A stretch of 64,000 nucleotides of DNA from Prochlorococcus sp. AG-355-G23 (GCA_003278765.1 QCDK01000001.1:93377-157376); one strand, 5' to 3'; positions 9,696 to 17,654 are shown, counted from the first letter of the stretch. The notes: generated by a model not told the origin, from the sequence alone. Made by a program: numbers and translations.

Positions 9696-9926
9696 ATGAA
9701 TAATTTTAGGATTGCTAAAATAATTATAGTTTTTTCATCATTATCGTATTTGAGTGTTTCTTTTTTAAGAAATTATAATTCTCCAGAAAATATAGAAAAA
9801 AGGTGTATATTTAAATTCGAAAAAGATTTTAAAAATAATTTGGAAACATCTCATGAAGAATGGAATCAAATTTTAGATTTAGCTGATAACAATTATTTAA
9901 AATGTATGGGAATACCTCAGTTTTAA
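9696..9926 (+). CDS. Hypothetical exported or membrane-anchored protein
   Basis: A 76-aa protein with an N-terminal hydrophobic segment (IIIVFSSLSYLSVSF) and two cysteines in the remaining chain. Its stop lies 2 bp before the DUF2839 gene start, so the two are probably cotranscribed. Confidence 0.55.
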   Translation: MNNFRIAKIIIVFSSLSYLSVSFLRNYNSPENIEKRCIFKFEKDFKNNLETSHEEWNQILDLADNNYLKCMGIPQF

Positions 9927-9928
9927 AT

Positions 9929-10213
9929 ATGGGAGAGGCAAAGAGAAGAAAAAATTTAGGGATTCCGCCTAGAGAAAAAACTGAAGATATAAAGTTGCCT
10001 CAACTTGATAAAAAAGCCATACAACAAAAAGTAAGGTCTACATTGTATAAATATCCAATTATCCCTTTTCTTTTTTATGGAGCTGCAATATTGATCCTAA
10101 TCGGAGGTTTATTTTATGTTTTCAAATCCTTCAATATAGCTCAATTAAAAGGATTATTAATTTTGATATTTATGATTTTTTGGCTTCATCAATTAAAAAA
10201 ACTTGAAGGATAA
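9929..10213 (+). CDS. DUF2839 family membrane protein
   Basis: A 94-aa protein that begins with the diagnostic MGEAKRRKNLGIPPRE motif of DUF2839, a cyanobacterial small-protein family of unknown function. Two membrane helices follow in the C-terminal half. The ATG at 9929 is chosen because it starts exactly at the conserved motif. A paralogue is at 12352-12552. Confidence 0.8.
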   Translation: MGEAKRRKNLGIPPREKTEDIKLPQLDKKAIQQKVRSTLYKYPIIPFLFYGAAILILIGGLFYVFKSFNIAQLKGLLILIFMIFWLHQLKKLEG

Positions 10214-10325
10214 TAAATGAGCAATTTTTATTGTGCAAAAATAATCAAAGAAGTAATATATGAGAATTATTTACAGTTGACACCATCATATGGTGTTGTA
10301 ATTTTAGATTAAAGTAAAACTATTT

Positions 10326-10460
10326 ATGAAGAAAATAAATAAAAAATATTATGAAATAATGCGTCAAGCTGATAATGCAGTTGGAAGAAAAGAAGTAGTT
10401 AGTTTATTAAAAAAAGCTGCAATAATTATGTCTAAATCTGAGGAAAACTTGGCTGCTTAA
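10326..10460 (+). CDS. Hypothetical small protein
   Basis: A 44-aa basic helical ORF (MKKINKKYYEIMRQADNAVG at the start), without a membrane segment. It rests on ATG, composition and fit between neighbours. No family recognised. Confidence 0.4.
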   Translation: MKKINKKYYEIMRQADNAVGRKEVVSLLKKAAIIMSKSEENLAA

Positions 10461-10469
10461 ATTAAAAAA

Positions 10470-10601
10470 CTATTTTATTAGGATAAATAAAACACCATAA
10501 AGAATGATTGATGAGGATGCAGCCATAATGATAAATGGTAATATCATGCCTGAGTTTAACCATCTTAAAAGTCTAATTTTTTTGTTAATTACTCTTGGCA
10601 T
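10470..10601 (-). CDS. Small membrane protein
   Basis: A 43-aa ORF with a basic N-terminus (MPRVINKKIRLLRWLNSG) and one long hydrophobic helix. It follows the positive-inside rule for a single-span protein. It is convergent with the preceding small ORF. Confidence 0.5.
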   Translation of the reverse strand: MPRVINKKIRLLRWLNSGMILPFIIMAASSSIILYGVLFILIK

Positions 10602-10826
10602 CTTTTCTGATTCCCTTAATTGCAACCTAACAAGTAATTAAATGGTGTAAATGATTAATTAATCTTTTTAAATATCATTTTTTAGCTATTTTGGAATTAA
10701 ATTTTTTAAAGAAAATTATTTTAATTGCATCTGGATTATTTATCTTAAGAAAAATTTTTAGGTAATTAATACCTTGTATTCTTCAAATTTCTTATGCAAG
10801 ATTTAGAAACATTAGATTTCTAAATA

Positions 10827-11102
10827 ATGATTAAAAATTTAAAAGAGGGCCCTGAAGATTTTAAAGATTATGATTCAGAACTGTTACTTAAGATTCTAAA
10901 TAAGACATCACTGGAGAATGAAAAAGGTGATGATAAAGAACTATTTGTAGATGAAAATTGGAAAATTAATTCAAAAAATATAAGTAATATAATTCATTCA
11001 GATAATTCAAATTTGAAAAGAATATTATCAGATATTTTACCTAATAAAAAAATAGTGATTAAGAATAATAATGATGGGTCGCAAACAATTTTCTTATCCT
11101 AA
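10827..11102 (+). CDS. Hypothetical protein
   Basis: A 91-aa acidic/polar soluble protein, rich in N, D and K, with no recognised domain. The C-terminal segment NKKIVIKNNNDGSQTIFLS looks like two beta-strands. Confidence 0.5.
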   Translation: MIKNLKEGPEDFKDYDSELLLKILNKTSLENEKGDDKELFVDENWKINSKNISNIIHSDNSNLKRILSDILPNKKIVIKNNNDGSQTIFLS

Positions 11103-11215
11103 TTTAGGAAATATTAAAACCTTATTTATACAATCTATTCAATATTTATTTTTTTGAGAAAAATTTAGTAAAAATTACTCTCGCAGAATTTTTCTCAAGA
11201 TGTTATTGTTGATTT

Positions 11216-11268
11216 ACGTTCATCCAAGTTTATATTTCTGGACGCATGAAATGAGAGTAGGGAACGGG
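11216..11268 (+). promoter_or_regulatory. Glutamine riboswitch (Downstream-peptide/glnA-type RNA)
   Basis: The stretch has the consensus of cyanobacterial glutamine aptamers: CGTTCATCC at 11217-11225, then GGACGCATGA and GAGTAGGGAACGG. The outer stem CGTTC (11217-11221) pairs exactly with GAACG (11262-11266), and an inner TCCA/TGGA pairing is present. Downstream-peptide RNAs sit just before short ORFs in marine picocyanobacteria, as here (ORF start 24 bp on). The call is from memory of the motif, not a covariance search. Confidence 0.8.
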
Positions 11269-11291
11269 ATTCTCATTAACTGCAAAAGACC

Positions 11292-11462
11292 ATGAATAAC
11301 CTCTTACAAATAAGAGAAAAAATCAAAAGAGCCAATAGGCTATATGAAGCCCAACTTATGGCTACTAAAAGTGGAGAAGTTACTCCATACAGAAGATCCG
11401 TCTTTGAAGAAAGAATCAGGGAAACACAAAAAGAAATGAAATTGCAAGACTCAAAAAATTAA
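11292..11462 (+). CDS. Small ORF behind glutamine riboswitch
   Basis: A 56-aa basic, helical protein (MNNLLQIREKIKRANRLYEA at the start). Its place right after the aptamer and before a strong terminator makes it the regulated product. In other cyanobacteria such ORFs include glutamine-synthetase inactivating factors. This one does not visibly match IF7/IF17, so its role is unknown, but it is presumably tied to nitrogen status. Confidence 0.75.
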   Translation: MNNLLQIREKIKRANRLYEAQLMATKSGEVTPYRRSVFEERIRETQKEMKLQDSKN

Positions 11463-11487
11463 ATTCTTTTTTGAAACTGATCAATCA

Positions 11488-11514
11488 AGAGGGGGTTTTA
11501 TCCCTCTCTTTTTT
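11488..11514 (+). terminator. Rho-independent terminator
   Basis: The stem AGAGGG (11488-11493) pairs with CCCTCT (11502-11507), followed by a T-run. It closes the riboswitch-controlled unit. Confidence 0.85.
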
Positions 11515-11654
11515 TATTTTTATAAAAAAAACGTAATTATTTATTTATTTTTTCGATTATAGATTATTAAAAAGAACATAATTTTGATGCTTTTACTATT
11601 GATTTAAATTATATAAATGGCAAATTTAATTCAGTATTTAAGAGCTAAATAGAT

Positions 11655-11945
11655 ATGTTTAAAAAGAAAAATAAACAAATTAAAACCGCACCCAATAAAT
11701 CAAATTTAGATCAAGTTTTATGGTTTATAGAAAATTATTTGCCCCAAAAGAAAGATCGAGGTGTTCAAAAAAAATTGTATATGGATAATCTAGAAGTAGA
11801 GACTATTAAGATATTTTCTAAATTAGCCTCTACACGTTCTAAAACATTATTCCCAACTACAAAAAATACGACAATCTCTTTTACCTTTGGTAATTGGGCT
11901 TTGCCTTACCTGAAATTGCTTAAGAAAATAGGAATAGCTAAGTAA
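11655..11945 (+). CDS. Hypothetical protein
   Basis: A 96-aa basic soluble protein with no recognised family. A tryptophan-containing segment (LDQVLWFIENYLP) and a C-terminal hydrophobic patch (FGNWALPYLKLL) suggest a small folded domain. Confidence 0.55.
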   Translation: MFKKKNKQIKTAPNKSNLDQVLWFIENYLPQKKDRGVQKKLYMDNLEVETIKIFSKLASTRSKTLFPTTKNTTISFTFGNWALPYLKLLKKIGIAK

Positions 11946-12099
11946 GAAAATTTAGAACGGCTAGAACTAGATTTATCCCGAAAATAAAAATAAATAAAGA
12001 TTAAAAAGTTTCAGAAAGTTCTCTTCGAAATTTAAGGAGGAATACTTACTTTACATAAAAAATACAATTGCTAAGTTTAAAATAAGCGATCCATTGATT

Positions 12100-12246
12100 A
12101 TGTTTCTAAATTATCTGCCTAGTGAAATGGTTGAAGTTGTTGGTTTGACAATGATTTTTTCATTTCTAGTTGGAACTATATTAATTTTGTTATTTACATC
12201 AGATCAGGCAAATACAAAGAATCTATATTTAAAAAAGGCTAAATAA
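12100..12246 (+). CDS. Small membrane protein
   Basis: A 48-aa ORF with one strong membrane helix (VVGLTMIFSFLVGTILILLF) and a short polar C-terminus. Evidence is composition and placement. Confidence 0.45.
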   Translation: MFLNYLPSEMVEVVGLTMIFSFLVGTILILLFTSDQANTKNLYLKKAK

Positions 12247-12351
12247 ATTTTAAATAATTTGTTTATCTATAAAGGACCTCTTTTTTAAATAAAGTTAACT
12301 CGCAGGTGTAGAACATAATTTTTAATATTGATACATAAACAAATTAAGATT

Positions 12352-12552
12352 ATGGGCGAAGCTAAAAGAAGAGAAGAATTAGGATTACCACCTAGACAAA
12401 AAAAAATTGAATTAAATAAATCTGATAGATACTTTTCATGGCTTCCAATTACTAAATCAAGAATTAAGAAATACCCTTACATGGGTGTTGCAACAATGGC
12501 ACTCGGAGCGATAATTTTCTTAGTAAGTGGTGGCGCAAATAGTATTAACTAA
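12352..12552 (+). CDS. DUF2839 family protein, second copy
   Basis: A 66-aa protein starting with MGEAKRREELGLPPRQ, the DUF2839 signature, and carrying one C-terminal membrane helix. The ATG at 12352 begins at the conserved motif; an upstream in-frame TTG at 12328 is unlikely. Paralogue of 9929-10213. Confidence 0.75.
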   Translation: MGEAKRREELGLPPRQKKIELNKSDRYFSWLPITKSRIKKYPYMGVATMALGAIIFLVSGGANSIN

Positions 12553-12580
12553 TTAGATTTTGGCTTCGCTTAGAATATAT

Positions 12581-12841
12581 CTAAGATTTTTTTTGTAATA
12601 GTTTAACGCCAGATATTATTGAGATTATTGAAGCTATACCTAGAAATATCGAGTAAAAAGGTTGCAAATTAATAATGCCAAAATTACCTGTATGCCATTT
12701 TATTAACCAAAAAGCATCTATTCCTAGTGGCTGAAGAATACTATAAATAGTCCCAGATACAATAGTAATTAGTAATGGTATTGCTGAAATTGTGGTTATT
12801 TTTCTGTGAATTTTTCTTTGATTTTTTTTTAATTTTTCCAT
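12581..12841 (-). CDS. Two/three-span membrane protein, possibly heme-associated
   Basis: An 86-aa protein with an IHRK motif just before the first helix and a KWHTGNFG loop between helices. This arrangement resembles PepSY-associated or cytochrome-b-like membrane proteins, where such histidines may bind heme. This is an inference. It starts one base after the stop of the DUF3721 gene and looks like the last member of the minus-strand cassette beginning at 14605. Confidence 0.55.
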   Translation of the reverse strand: MEKLKKNQRKIHRKITTISAIPLLITIVSGTIYSILQPLGIDAFWLIKWHTGNFGIINLQPFYSIFLGIASIISIISGVKLLQKKS

Positions 12842-13063
12842 TTATTTCCTCAAATAGATATGTAATTCTTTTTCGTTTTTGCATGGCATCCATTTATCTT
12901 GATTCTTATGTATTCCTTCACAACCAAGTTCTAAAGATCTATTTTCCGCGTCCTCTTCAGAAAGAAATGTACCCCTCATATGTGCATGCGAATAACTATG
13001 GAAATTTAGAGATAAGGAAAATAAAAAAATAAAAAATTTAAAATTTCTATAAAAAATATGCAT
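12842..13063 (-). CDS. DUF3721 putative metal-binding protein
   Basis: A 73-aa exported protein. After a signal peptide it shows the DUF3721 pattern FLSEEDAENRSLELGCEGIH followed by WMPCK, with paired cysteines and a histidine suited to metal binding. It abuts the next gene directly. Confidence 0.75.
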   Translation of the reverse strand: MHIFYRNFKFFIFLFSLSLNFHSYSHAHMRGTFLSEEDAENRSLELGCEGIHKNQDKWMPCKNEKELHIYLRK

Positions 13064-13083
13064 TATTCAAATAAGAATTTTTA

Positions 13084-13602
13084 TTAAGGAGAGATTTTAT
13101 CAAATATTTTTGTTTTGCCAGTTTTATTAAATGAAACTACTTTATAGTTCTCATAATCATGAGAGTGCGATTCGTGAGAATGCATTTCCATCCCAGGAGA
13201 GCCAAGTGGCATGCCAGGAACTGCTATCCCATTAATATTTGGTTTTTCTCTAAAAAGTTTGTTGATTGATTCAATGGGGACATGTCCTTCAATCGTGTAG
13301 TTAGCTATTTGAGCAGAGTGACATGATCTCAGATTATTGGGAATTTGATATTGGTTTTTAATTACTGAAACATCTTCAACTATATTATCAACAACTTCTA
13401 TTCCATTATCTCTTAAATGATTGATCCATTTTTTGCAGCAACCACATGATGCTGATCTGTAAGAAACAACTTTTGGGATATCTATATTGTCTTGCGTTGC
13501 TGCACTAATCCTATGAACGTTAATTGTATTTGCAAAAAGCATTCCAGAAGAAATTAGATAATTTAAAAATCTGGTTTCAATAAATAAGTTATTAATTGCC
13601 AT
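13084..13602 (-). CDS. DUF411 metal-binding protein
   Basis: A 172-aa protein with an N-terminal hydrophobic segment and the DUF411 core: a thioredoxin-like SASCGCCKKW motif, then HVPIESI and the GIAVPGMPLGSPGME tail. A Met/His-rich stretch (MEMHSHESHSHD) near the C-terminus suggests copper binding. DUF411 proteins often sit in copper-handling operons. It lies between DUF3721 and MauE genes on one strand. Confidence 0.85.
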   Translation of the reverse strand: MAINNLFIETRFLNYLISSGMLFANTINVHRISAATQDNIDIPKVVSYRSASCGCCKKWINHLRDNGIEVVDNIVEDVSVIKNQYQIPNNLRSCHSAQIANYTIEGHVPIESINKLFREKPNINGIAVPGMPLGSPGMEMHSHESHSHDYENYKVVSFNKTGKTKIFDKISP

Positions 13603-13663
13603 ACAAATTAAGACGATTAAATTAAATATTTAAATCAACAATAAATGAAAATTTATAAAAGTG

Positions 13664-14116
13664 CTATTTGATCAAAATCAAGACACTCATAATTGCCATT
13701 AAAAGATTTTCGATAAAACTAATAATTCCCAAAGGAGTTTTTGCATATCCACCTATACATGCACAATTTAATTTCAATTTATCCAAATAAACGGCCTTAA
13801 AGACTGAAATCATTCCAGAAATTCCTAAAACTAGAGCAATAAAAATAATTAGAGAAGGTGGAGAAGAATTCAGAAAACTTATCCCAATTATTAATTCAAA
13901 AAGAGGATAAATATATATCCAGCTATCAAATTGAGAGGATATTAAATCATATTTCTTATAACTTGTTCCAAAAGCTTCAATATCCATAAGCTTAAGCATC
14001 GCTAAAAGACAAATTGATATCCCCATAAAAATTTGGAAACTTTTAAGCAAAGTAATGGTGATTAGAAATGAAGTACCAAAGACTGCAATTAAGGGTGTAA
14101 ATGACTTAATCTTCAT
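13664..14116 (-). CDS. MauE/DoxX-like membrane protein
   Basis: A 150-aa, four-helix membrane protein. A KLNCACIGGYAKTPLG loop before the last helix resembles MauE-type (methylamine utilisation/DoxX clan) proteins, whose cysteines are thought to serve disulfide or electron transfer. With the adjacent DUF411 gene it may handle thiols or metals in the periplasm (inference). Confidence 0.7.
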   Translation of the reverse strand: MKIKSFTPLIAVFGTSFLITITLLKSFQIFMGISICLLAMLKLMDIEAFGTSYKKYDLISSQFDSWIYIYPLFELIIGISFLNSSPPSLIIFIALVLGISGMISVFKAVYLDKLKLNCACIGGYAKTPLGIISFIENLLMAIMSVLILIK

Positions 14117-14118
14117 TT

Positions 14119-14349
14119 TTAAATTTTAAGGATAGAGTCACAAATACTAGATGGGTTTGCTTGTTTGACTATTTTTAGTCTTTTGATAAGTTTGTCTCGA
14201 TCTATTTGATGCTTTAAATATTTAATACATAAATTTTTTTCCTTATATACCTTCGCTATTGGAGTAATCTTTAAAGCAATTGCAAAAGTACCAACAACTA
14301 AAAGAATGTTTGTAGCAAGTCGAATGTTTGGTCGAAAATTTGATCTCAT
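14119..14349 (-). CDS. Small membrane-anchored protein
   Basis: A 76-aa protein with one N-terminal helix (IRLATNILLVVGTFAIAL) and two cysteines in a basic C-terminal domain. It stops 2 bp before the MauE gene and overlaps the upstream small gene by ATGA, so it is translationally coupled. Confidence 0.65.
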   Translation of the reverse strand: MRSNFRPNIRLATNILLVVGTFAIALKITPIAKVYKEKNLCIKYLKHQIDRDKLIKRLKIVKQANPSSICDSILKI

Positions 14350-14462
14350 TCGTATTCTTTATTTCTGTCGATAACTTCCCTTAAATATATATCTTTTAGC
14401 TCGTCATTGTATCCATTTTCTTTTGCAAATTTCTCTATTTCCTTCAACTCTTTTTCTGTCAT
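14346..14462 (-). CDS. Small acidic helical protein
   Basis: A 38-aa ORF (MTEKELKEIEKFAKENGYND...) with a 4-base ATGA overlap into the next gene and a TAATG overlap with the one before. The tight coupling supports it as a real gene. Function unknown. Confidence 0.6.
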   Translation of the reverse strand: MTEKELKEIEKFAKENGYNDELKDIYLREVIDRNKEYE

Positions 14463-14605
14463 TAAGCAGATTTGGAGATGTTGTTTTTCATATCTTCAAT
14501 TTGGTTGATTAATTCATCTAACCATTCTGTATTATTTTCGGATCTTTTCTGAAAATATGAAATTTTAGGTTGATTTATTTCTAGTGTCTCATAATCTCCA
14601 CTCAT
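14462..14605 (-). CDS. Small hypothetical protein
   Basis: A 47-aa soluble ORF, the first gene of the minus-strand chain running to 12581. Its TAA overlaps the next ATG (TAATG). No family recognised. Confidence 0.55.
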   Translation of the reverse strand: MSGDYETLEINQPKISYFQKRSENNTEWLDELINQIEDMKNNISKSA

Positions 14606-14749
14606 AAATTACCTTTAAATTAATACTCTGCATAATTTATCTAGAGAGATTATGCACATCAATAGGTTCTATTACTTATTAAATATTTACCATTAGTAAT
14701 AAGTAGCTTTTTAATAGTATAAATATCAAGGAATTTATCTTTAAAAAAT

Positions 14750-14854
14750 ATGGCAAGTAATGAAGAACTAGAAAAAAGAATTGAGACTTTGGAAAAAGAA
14801 GTACAACATCTAAAAGCTGTTTTGCAATATCAAATGAGAAATAAGAAAAAGTGA
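14750..14854 (+). CDS. Short coiled-coil peptide
   Basis: A 34-aa ORF with clear heptads (EELEKRIETLEKEVQHLKAVL), ending KNKKK-like and basic. The regular coiled-coil pattern argues that it is coding. Partner unknown. Confidence 0.55.
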   Translation: MASNEELEKRIETLEKEVQHLKAVLQYQMRNKKK

Positions 14855-15031
14855 TTTTATTGCATAGCAATAGCTTTTGGTCAGATAAGCATTCTCACTT
14901 GGTTGTTTTGGGTACCTAATGAAAAAGCTAAATATTAAAAATTATTCCATAATTAATCACTTTTTTAAAAAATAACTTTAGTCATTGATATTTAGAACAT
15001 ATTTGTTTTTATATATATAAAACCACTTGAT

Positions 15032-15148
15032 ATGATTCACTCAATAGCTATTACATTGTTATTATTAGGCTCTTTAGTCGCTTTAAAAAGACTCAAAAGA
15101 AAGAAACGGCAATTTCACGCACCACCTACAAATCAGCTTCCTAGTTGA
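15032..15148 (+). CDS. Small membrane peptide
   Basis: A 38-aa ORF: a hydrophobic N-terminal helix (AITLLLLGSLVAL) and a strongly basic stretch (KRLKRKKR). It is convergent with the next small gene. Evidence is composition only. Confidence 0.45.
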   Translation: MIHSIAITLLLLGSLVALKRLKRKKRQFHAPPTNQLPS

Positions 15149-15151
15149 AGA

Positions 15152-15265
15152 TTAAATTCCATCTTCGTCTTCTCCAAAAGGATTAAATCTAATATCCCAG
15201 ATAAGAACAACTGCTATAGATAAAAGCAATAGACCAAAAATAACTTGAGGAGGAGGAAATAACAT
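15152..15265 (-). CDS. Small membrane peptide
   Basis: A 37-aa ORF with one helix (VIFGLLLLSIAVVLIW) and an acidic tail (GEDEDGI). AGGAGG-like purines lie shortly downstream of its ATG in the coding sequence rather than upstream, so start support is modest. Confidence 0.5.
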   Translation of the reverse strand: MLFPPPQVIFGLLLLSIAVVLIWDIRFNPFGEDEDGI

Positions 15266-15298
15266 CAATGAAATATAACAATTATCAATAAGCTTTGC

Positions 15299-15466
15299 TT
15301 ATGAAAATTTTAAGGGGTAATCGATATTGTTTGGTTCTAAATGTTTCACATAACATGCTGTTGTGCAATCTACTCCCTCACTATTGATGCTACAAGAAGT
15401 TATACATTCAAAAAAACTTTCCAAAGCATCTGAACCTTTAATATTTGAATAAATGTCTTTTTTCAT
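15299..15466 (-). CDS. Small four-cysteine protein
   Basis: A 55-aa protein with paired cysteines, CITSC and CTTAC, that could form two disulfides or bind a metal. The ATG at 15466 is preceded by GGAAGATTAATC, a fair ribosome-binding site, and is preferred to the ATG at 15499. Confidence 0.6.
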   Translation of the reverse strand: MKKDIYSNIKGSDALESFFECITSCSINSEGVDCTTACYVKHLEPNNIDYPLKFS

Positions 15467-15548
15467 GATTAATCTTCCATTCTGAAGCTTATCTAGCAAT
15501 TAATTTTTAATCATGTCAAATTTTAGGTAAAGTACTTATTCACAATTT

Positions 15549-15796
15549 TTAAAAAAAACTGTTGAATCGCAAAGTTTTTTTCCACCCTTCCTCTAATAGT
15601 TTTCTATATTCTTTTCTCGCTTCTTCGATAGATTCAACCCTAGAGCCTTTCATAACTGGTTTACTTGATCGCTTAAGCAAAAAACCATAAGAGATTAAAA
15701 TTGCATTAATCATAGAAGGTTTTTAGAACTATCATCAAAAAGTTCAATTACTTTAATCCTCGATCTGGCTTTATTGATTAAAGTGAATTTCTCCAT
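15549..15796 (-). pseudogene. Frameshifted copy of the 27028-27285 DUF1651-like gene
   Basis: The first frame reads MEKFTLINKARSRIKVIE, then stops. The second frame resumes ISYGFLLKRSSKPVMKG and EEARKEYRKLLEEGWKKT, matching the intact gene at 27028-27285 almost residue for residue. The frame change lies at about 15718-15728, around a TCTAAAAACCTTC run. It is either a decayed paralogue or a sequencing frameshift. Confidence 0.85.
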
Positions 15797-15825
15797 AAAA
15801 AAAGGGCGTTAGCTTCGCCCCAGTT
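15797..15825 (-). promoter_or_regulatory. Hairpin plus T-run abutting a start codon
   Basis: On the minus strand GGGCG (15816-15820) pairs with CGCCC (15804-15808), followed by seven T that run directly into the ATG of the pseudogene. It looks like an intrinsic terminator placed in a 5' leader. Similar arrangements are at 21400-21442 and 23901-23940. Confidence 0.6.
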
Positions 15826-15930
15826 AAAAAGCGGGATAATCCCCATCACCCAGCCTTTTTTGAATCTTAGCACTACATATGGTGTTTGTAAGTATTTAAA
15901 ATTACCTATTGATGGGGTTGTTTGTTTCTG

Positions 15931-15987
15931 TATAATTTGTCATTATAGAAGTCCCCATCACCTAGGCTCGTAAGAGTCTTTTTTTTT
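15931..15987 (+). ncRNA. Candidate small RNA
   Basis: A TATAAT-like box (TGTATAATTTG at about 15929) is followed by TCCCCATCACCTAGG and then a terminator hairpin GGCTC-GTAA-GAGTC with nine T (15965-15987). No ORF covers it. A second copy of TCCCCATCACCCAG occurs at 15839-15852. The RNA and its strand are predictions. Confidence 0.4.
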
Positions 15988-16095
15988 TGCTATTTTTCCT
16001 TTTAGGCTAAAGCTCTTTAAATTTAATTAGTGTTTAAAGACTTTTTATTTAATTTTTAAATTCAATAATTAATAATTAAAAAAATTATTTTATTC

Positions 16096-16407
16096 ATGCA
16101 AACTTACATCGTTCACTGGCAATTTCCAGATCAAGAAAGTCATATGCAAGGAGCCGAAGCTTTTGCTGGTTTTGTTGAAGGAGGATGCGAAGGTGATGAA
16201 TTTGATGGATTTAAAGTTATTAATCGAGTAGTAAATCCTGAGGGAGCTAATGGTTGGGCAATAGTTGAATCTTCAAATCATCAGAACATTTGGAAATGGA
16301 GTAGTATCTGGGTCGATAATTTTGGCGTAGAAATAGAAGTCACACCAGTTCTAACGGATAAAGAATTTCTTTCCGTCCATAAAGAAATTGCAGCAGCTTC
16401 TAATTAA
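16096..16407 (+). CDS. DUF3303 family protein
   Basis: A 103-aa protein with the DUF3303 layout: YIVHWQFPDQESH at the start, a GWAIVES strand in the middle and WSSIWVDNFGVEIEVTPVLTDKE. The fold is expected to be an alpha-beta dimer. Function unknown. Two paralogues are at 20634-20915 and 21120-21392. Confidence 0.75.
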   Translation: MQTYIVHWQFPDQESHMQGAEAFAGFVEGGCEGDEFDGFKVINRVVNPEGANGWAIVESSNHQNIWKWSSIWVDNFGVEIEVTPVLTDKEFLSVHKEIAAASN

Positions 16408-16467
16408 TAGTTAATTCTTTGTGTGTTTGACTGCCGGTTTAATATAAAAGGATGGTACATATTTTTT

Positions 16468-16635
16468 ATGGGAAAATTTTCTTCTGAAGAAATTGAAAGT
16501 CAATACAATTTAATAAAAATGCTTTTAGCTGAACCTGAAAAGTATAGAGATGCCATTAATGCAATAAAAAAAGATATTGCATATATGCCCATAGAGCTTA
16601 AAAAAAAACTTGAGGAAGAAAAAATTAACTTATGA
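16468..16635 (+). CDS. Hypothetical small protein
   Basis: A 55-aa charged helical protein starting MGKFSSEEIESQYNLIK. The ATG at 16468 is preferred to the TTG-type start 45 bp upstream. No family recognised. Confidence 0.5.
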   Translation: MGKFSSEEIESQYNLIKMLLAEPEKYRDAINAIKKDIAYMPIELKKKLEEEKINL

Positions 16636-16703
16636 ATTAATCGCAGATCGCATTAATCATATTCGTCAATTTTTAAAAATTAGTAAATAGTCATTCTCGT
16701 AAA

Positions 16704-16868
16704 CTAACCGAGAGAGTCTAAATCTCTACGATGGTGAACTGTATTTGTGCAATCTTGTGGAACTTTCTGTTCTCTCATTAAATCTGCAACTGTTGGATAA
16801 TCTTTTGCATTATCAAGATCTCTTGCATTTTTATCTTGAATTGCGAATGGTGATCTTTTTAAATTCAT
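16704..16868 (-). CDS. Hypothetical small protein
   Basis: A 54-aa polar protein (MNLKRSPFAIQDKNARDLDN at the start) with one cysteine and a C-terminal HHRRDLDSLG. It lies directly downstream of the next minus-strand gene, with only 11 bp between. Confidence 0.5.
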   Translation of the reverse strand: MNLKRSPFAIQDKNARDLDNAKDYPTVADLMREQKVPQDCTNTVHHRRDLDSLG

Positions 16869-16879
16869 AATTAATTTCC

Positions 16880-17065
16880 TCAGAATTTTTGTTGGATTCT
16901 GATTACAGATCCTGGATTGTCATGTACGTAAGTGTTGAATTCTCTCGCAAGCATTAGGCAATCGTATGCATTGCGCGCGTAAAAACCAACTTCATGTGTC
17001 TTATCTGTTGAATCTTTGTAACTCAACACATATTTATTACAAGATTTTATTGGTGTTGAAGGCAT
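16880..17065 (-). CDS. Hypothetical small protein
   Basis: A 61-aa soluble protein with two cysteines (SCNKYVLSY and YDCLMLAREF). It reads like a small mixed alpha-beta domain. First of a probable two-gene transcript with 16704-16868. Confidence 0.5.
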   Translation of the reverse strand: MPSTPIKSCNKYVLSYKDSTDKTHEVGFYARNAYDCLMLAREFNTYVHDNPGSVIRIQQKF

Positions 17066-17312
17066 TTAGTTATTCTCTGTTACCAATAAGTTCTAACTAA
17101 GCATGCTTTTAATCGTTTAATAAAAATGTACGGTTTAAGGTACAAACATATACGGATAGAGGACCAACAACCTAATTTAAAAATAACTATAGTAATCAAA
17201 TATATTTTGAAAAGAAAGACAATATTTCCTTTACCCTCATAAAATAATTTGTTGTAGTGCCATATTTTTTAAAAGCAACTTATTATAGATAAAGTTTTTA
17301 TAAGCAAATCAA

Positions 17313-17462
17313 CTATTTTGCTAAATAAGTTTGTTCGAGATTATAAATATATTTTTCTCCATCATCATCATCGCCATCGTCATCATCATGGAAGGAAGAG
17401 ATTAAGACATAAACTCCTCCAAGTCCTAATAACATAGATAAATAAAATATAGGATCTGTCAT
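17313..17462 (-). CDS. Small membrane protein with acidic tail
   Basis: A 49-aa ORF: one helix (YLSMLLGLGGVYVLISS) followed by an aspartate-rich run (HDDDDGDDDDGE). The acidic tract could bind cations. No family known to me. Confidence 0.5.
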   Translation of the reverse strand: MTDPIFYLSMLLGLGGVYVLISSFHDDDDGDDDDGEKYIYNLEQTYLAK

Positions 17463-17654
17463 AATTAAAGTTTGAAACATTCAAATCAAATTCGAGAAAG
17501 CTTTTCAATATCTATATTTTCTTTTAATTATTTGGATAACAAACTTTCTACGATCAAAAAATTGTTATTTATTTGAGAAAATTGAAACTAGATCTAAAAT
17601 AAAGTAAATTTACTATTTTTTTTTAAGTGAGTTTTAAGAATATCTAAAAAATCA

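Noticed and set aside
17131..17146. GTACGGTTTAAGGTAC as an NtcA site
   Set aside because: The spacing between GTA and TAC is ten bases instead of eight, and no nitrogen gene follows.
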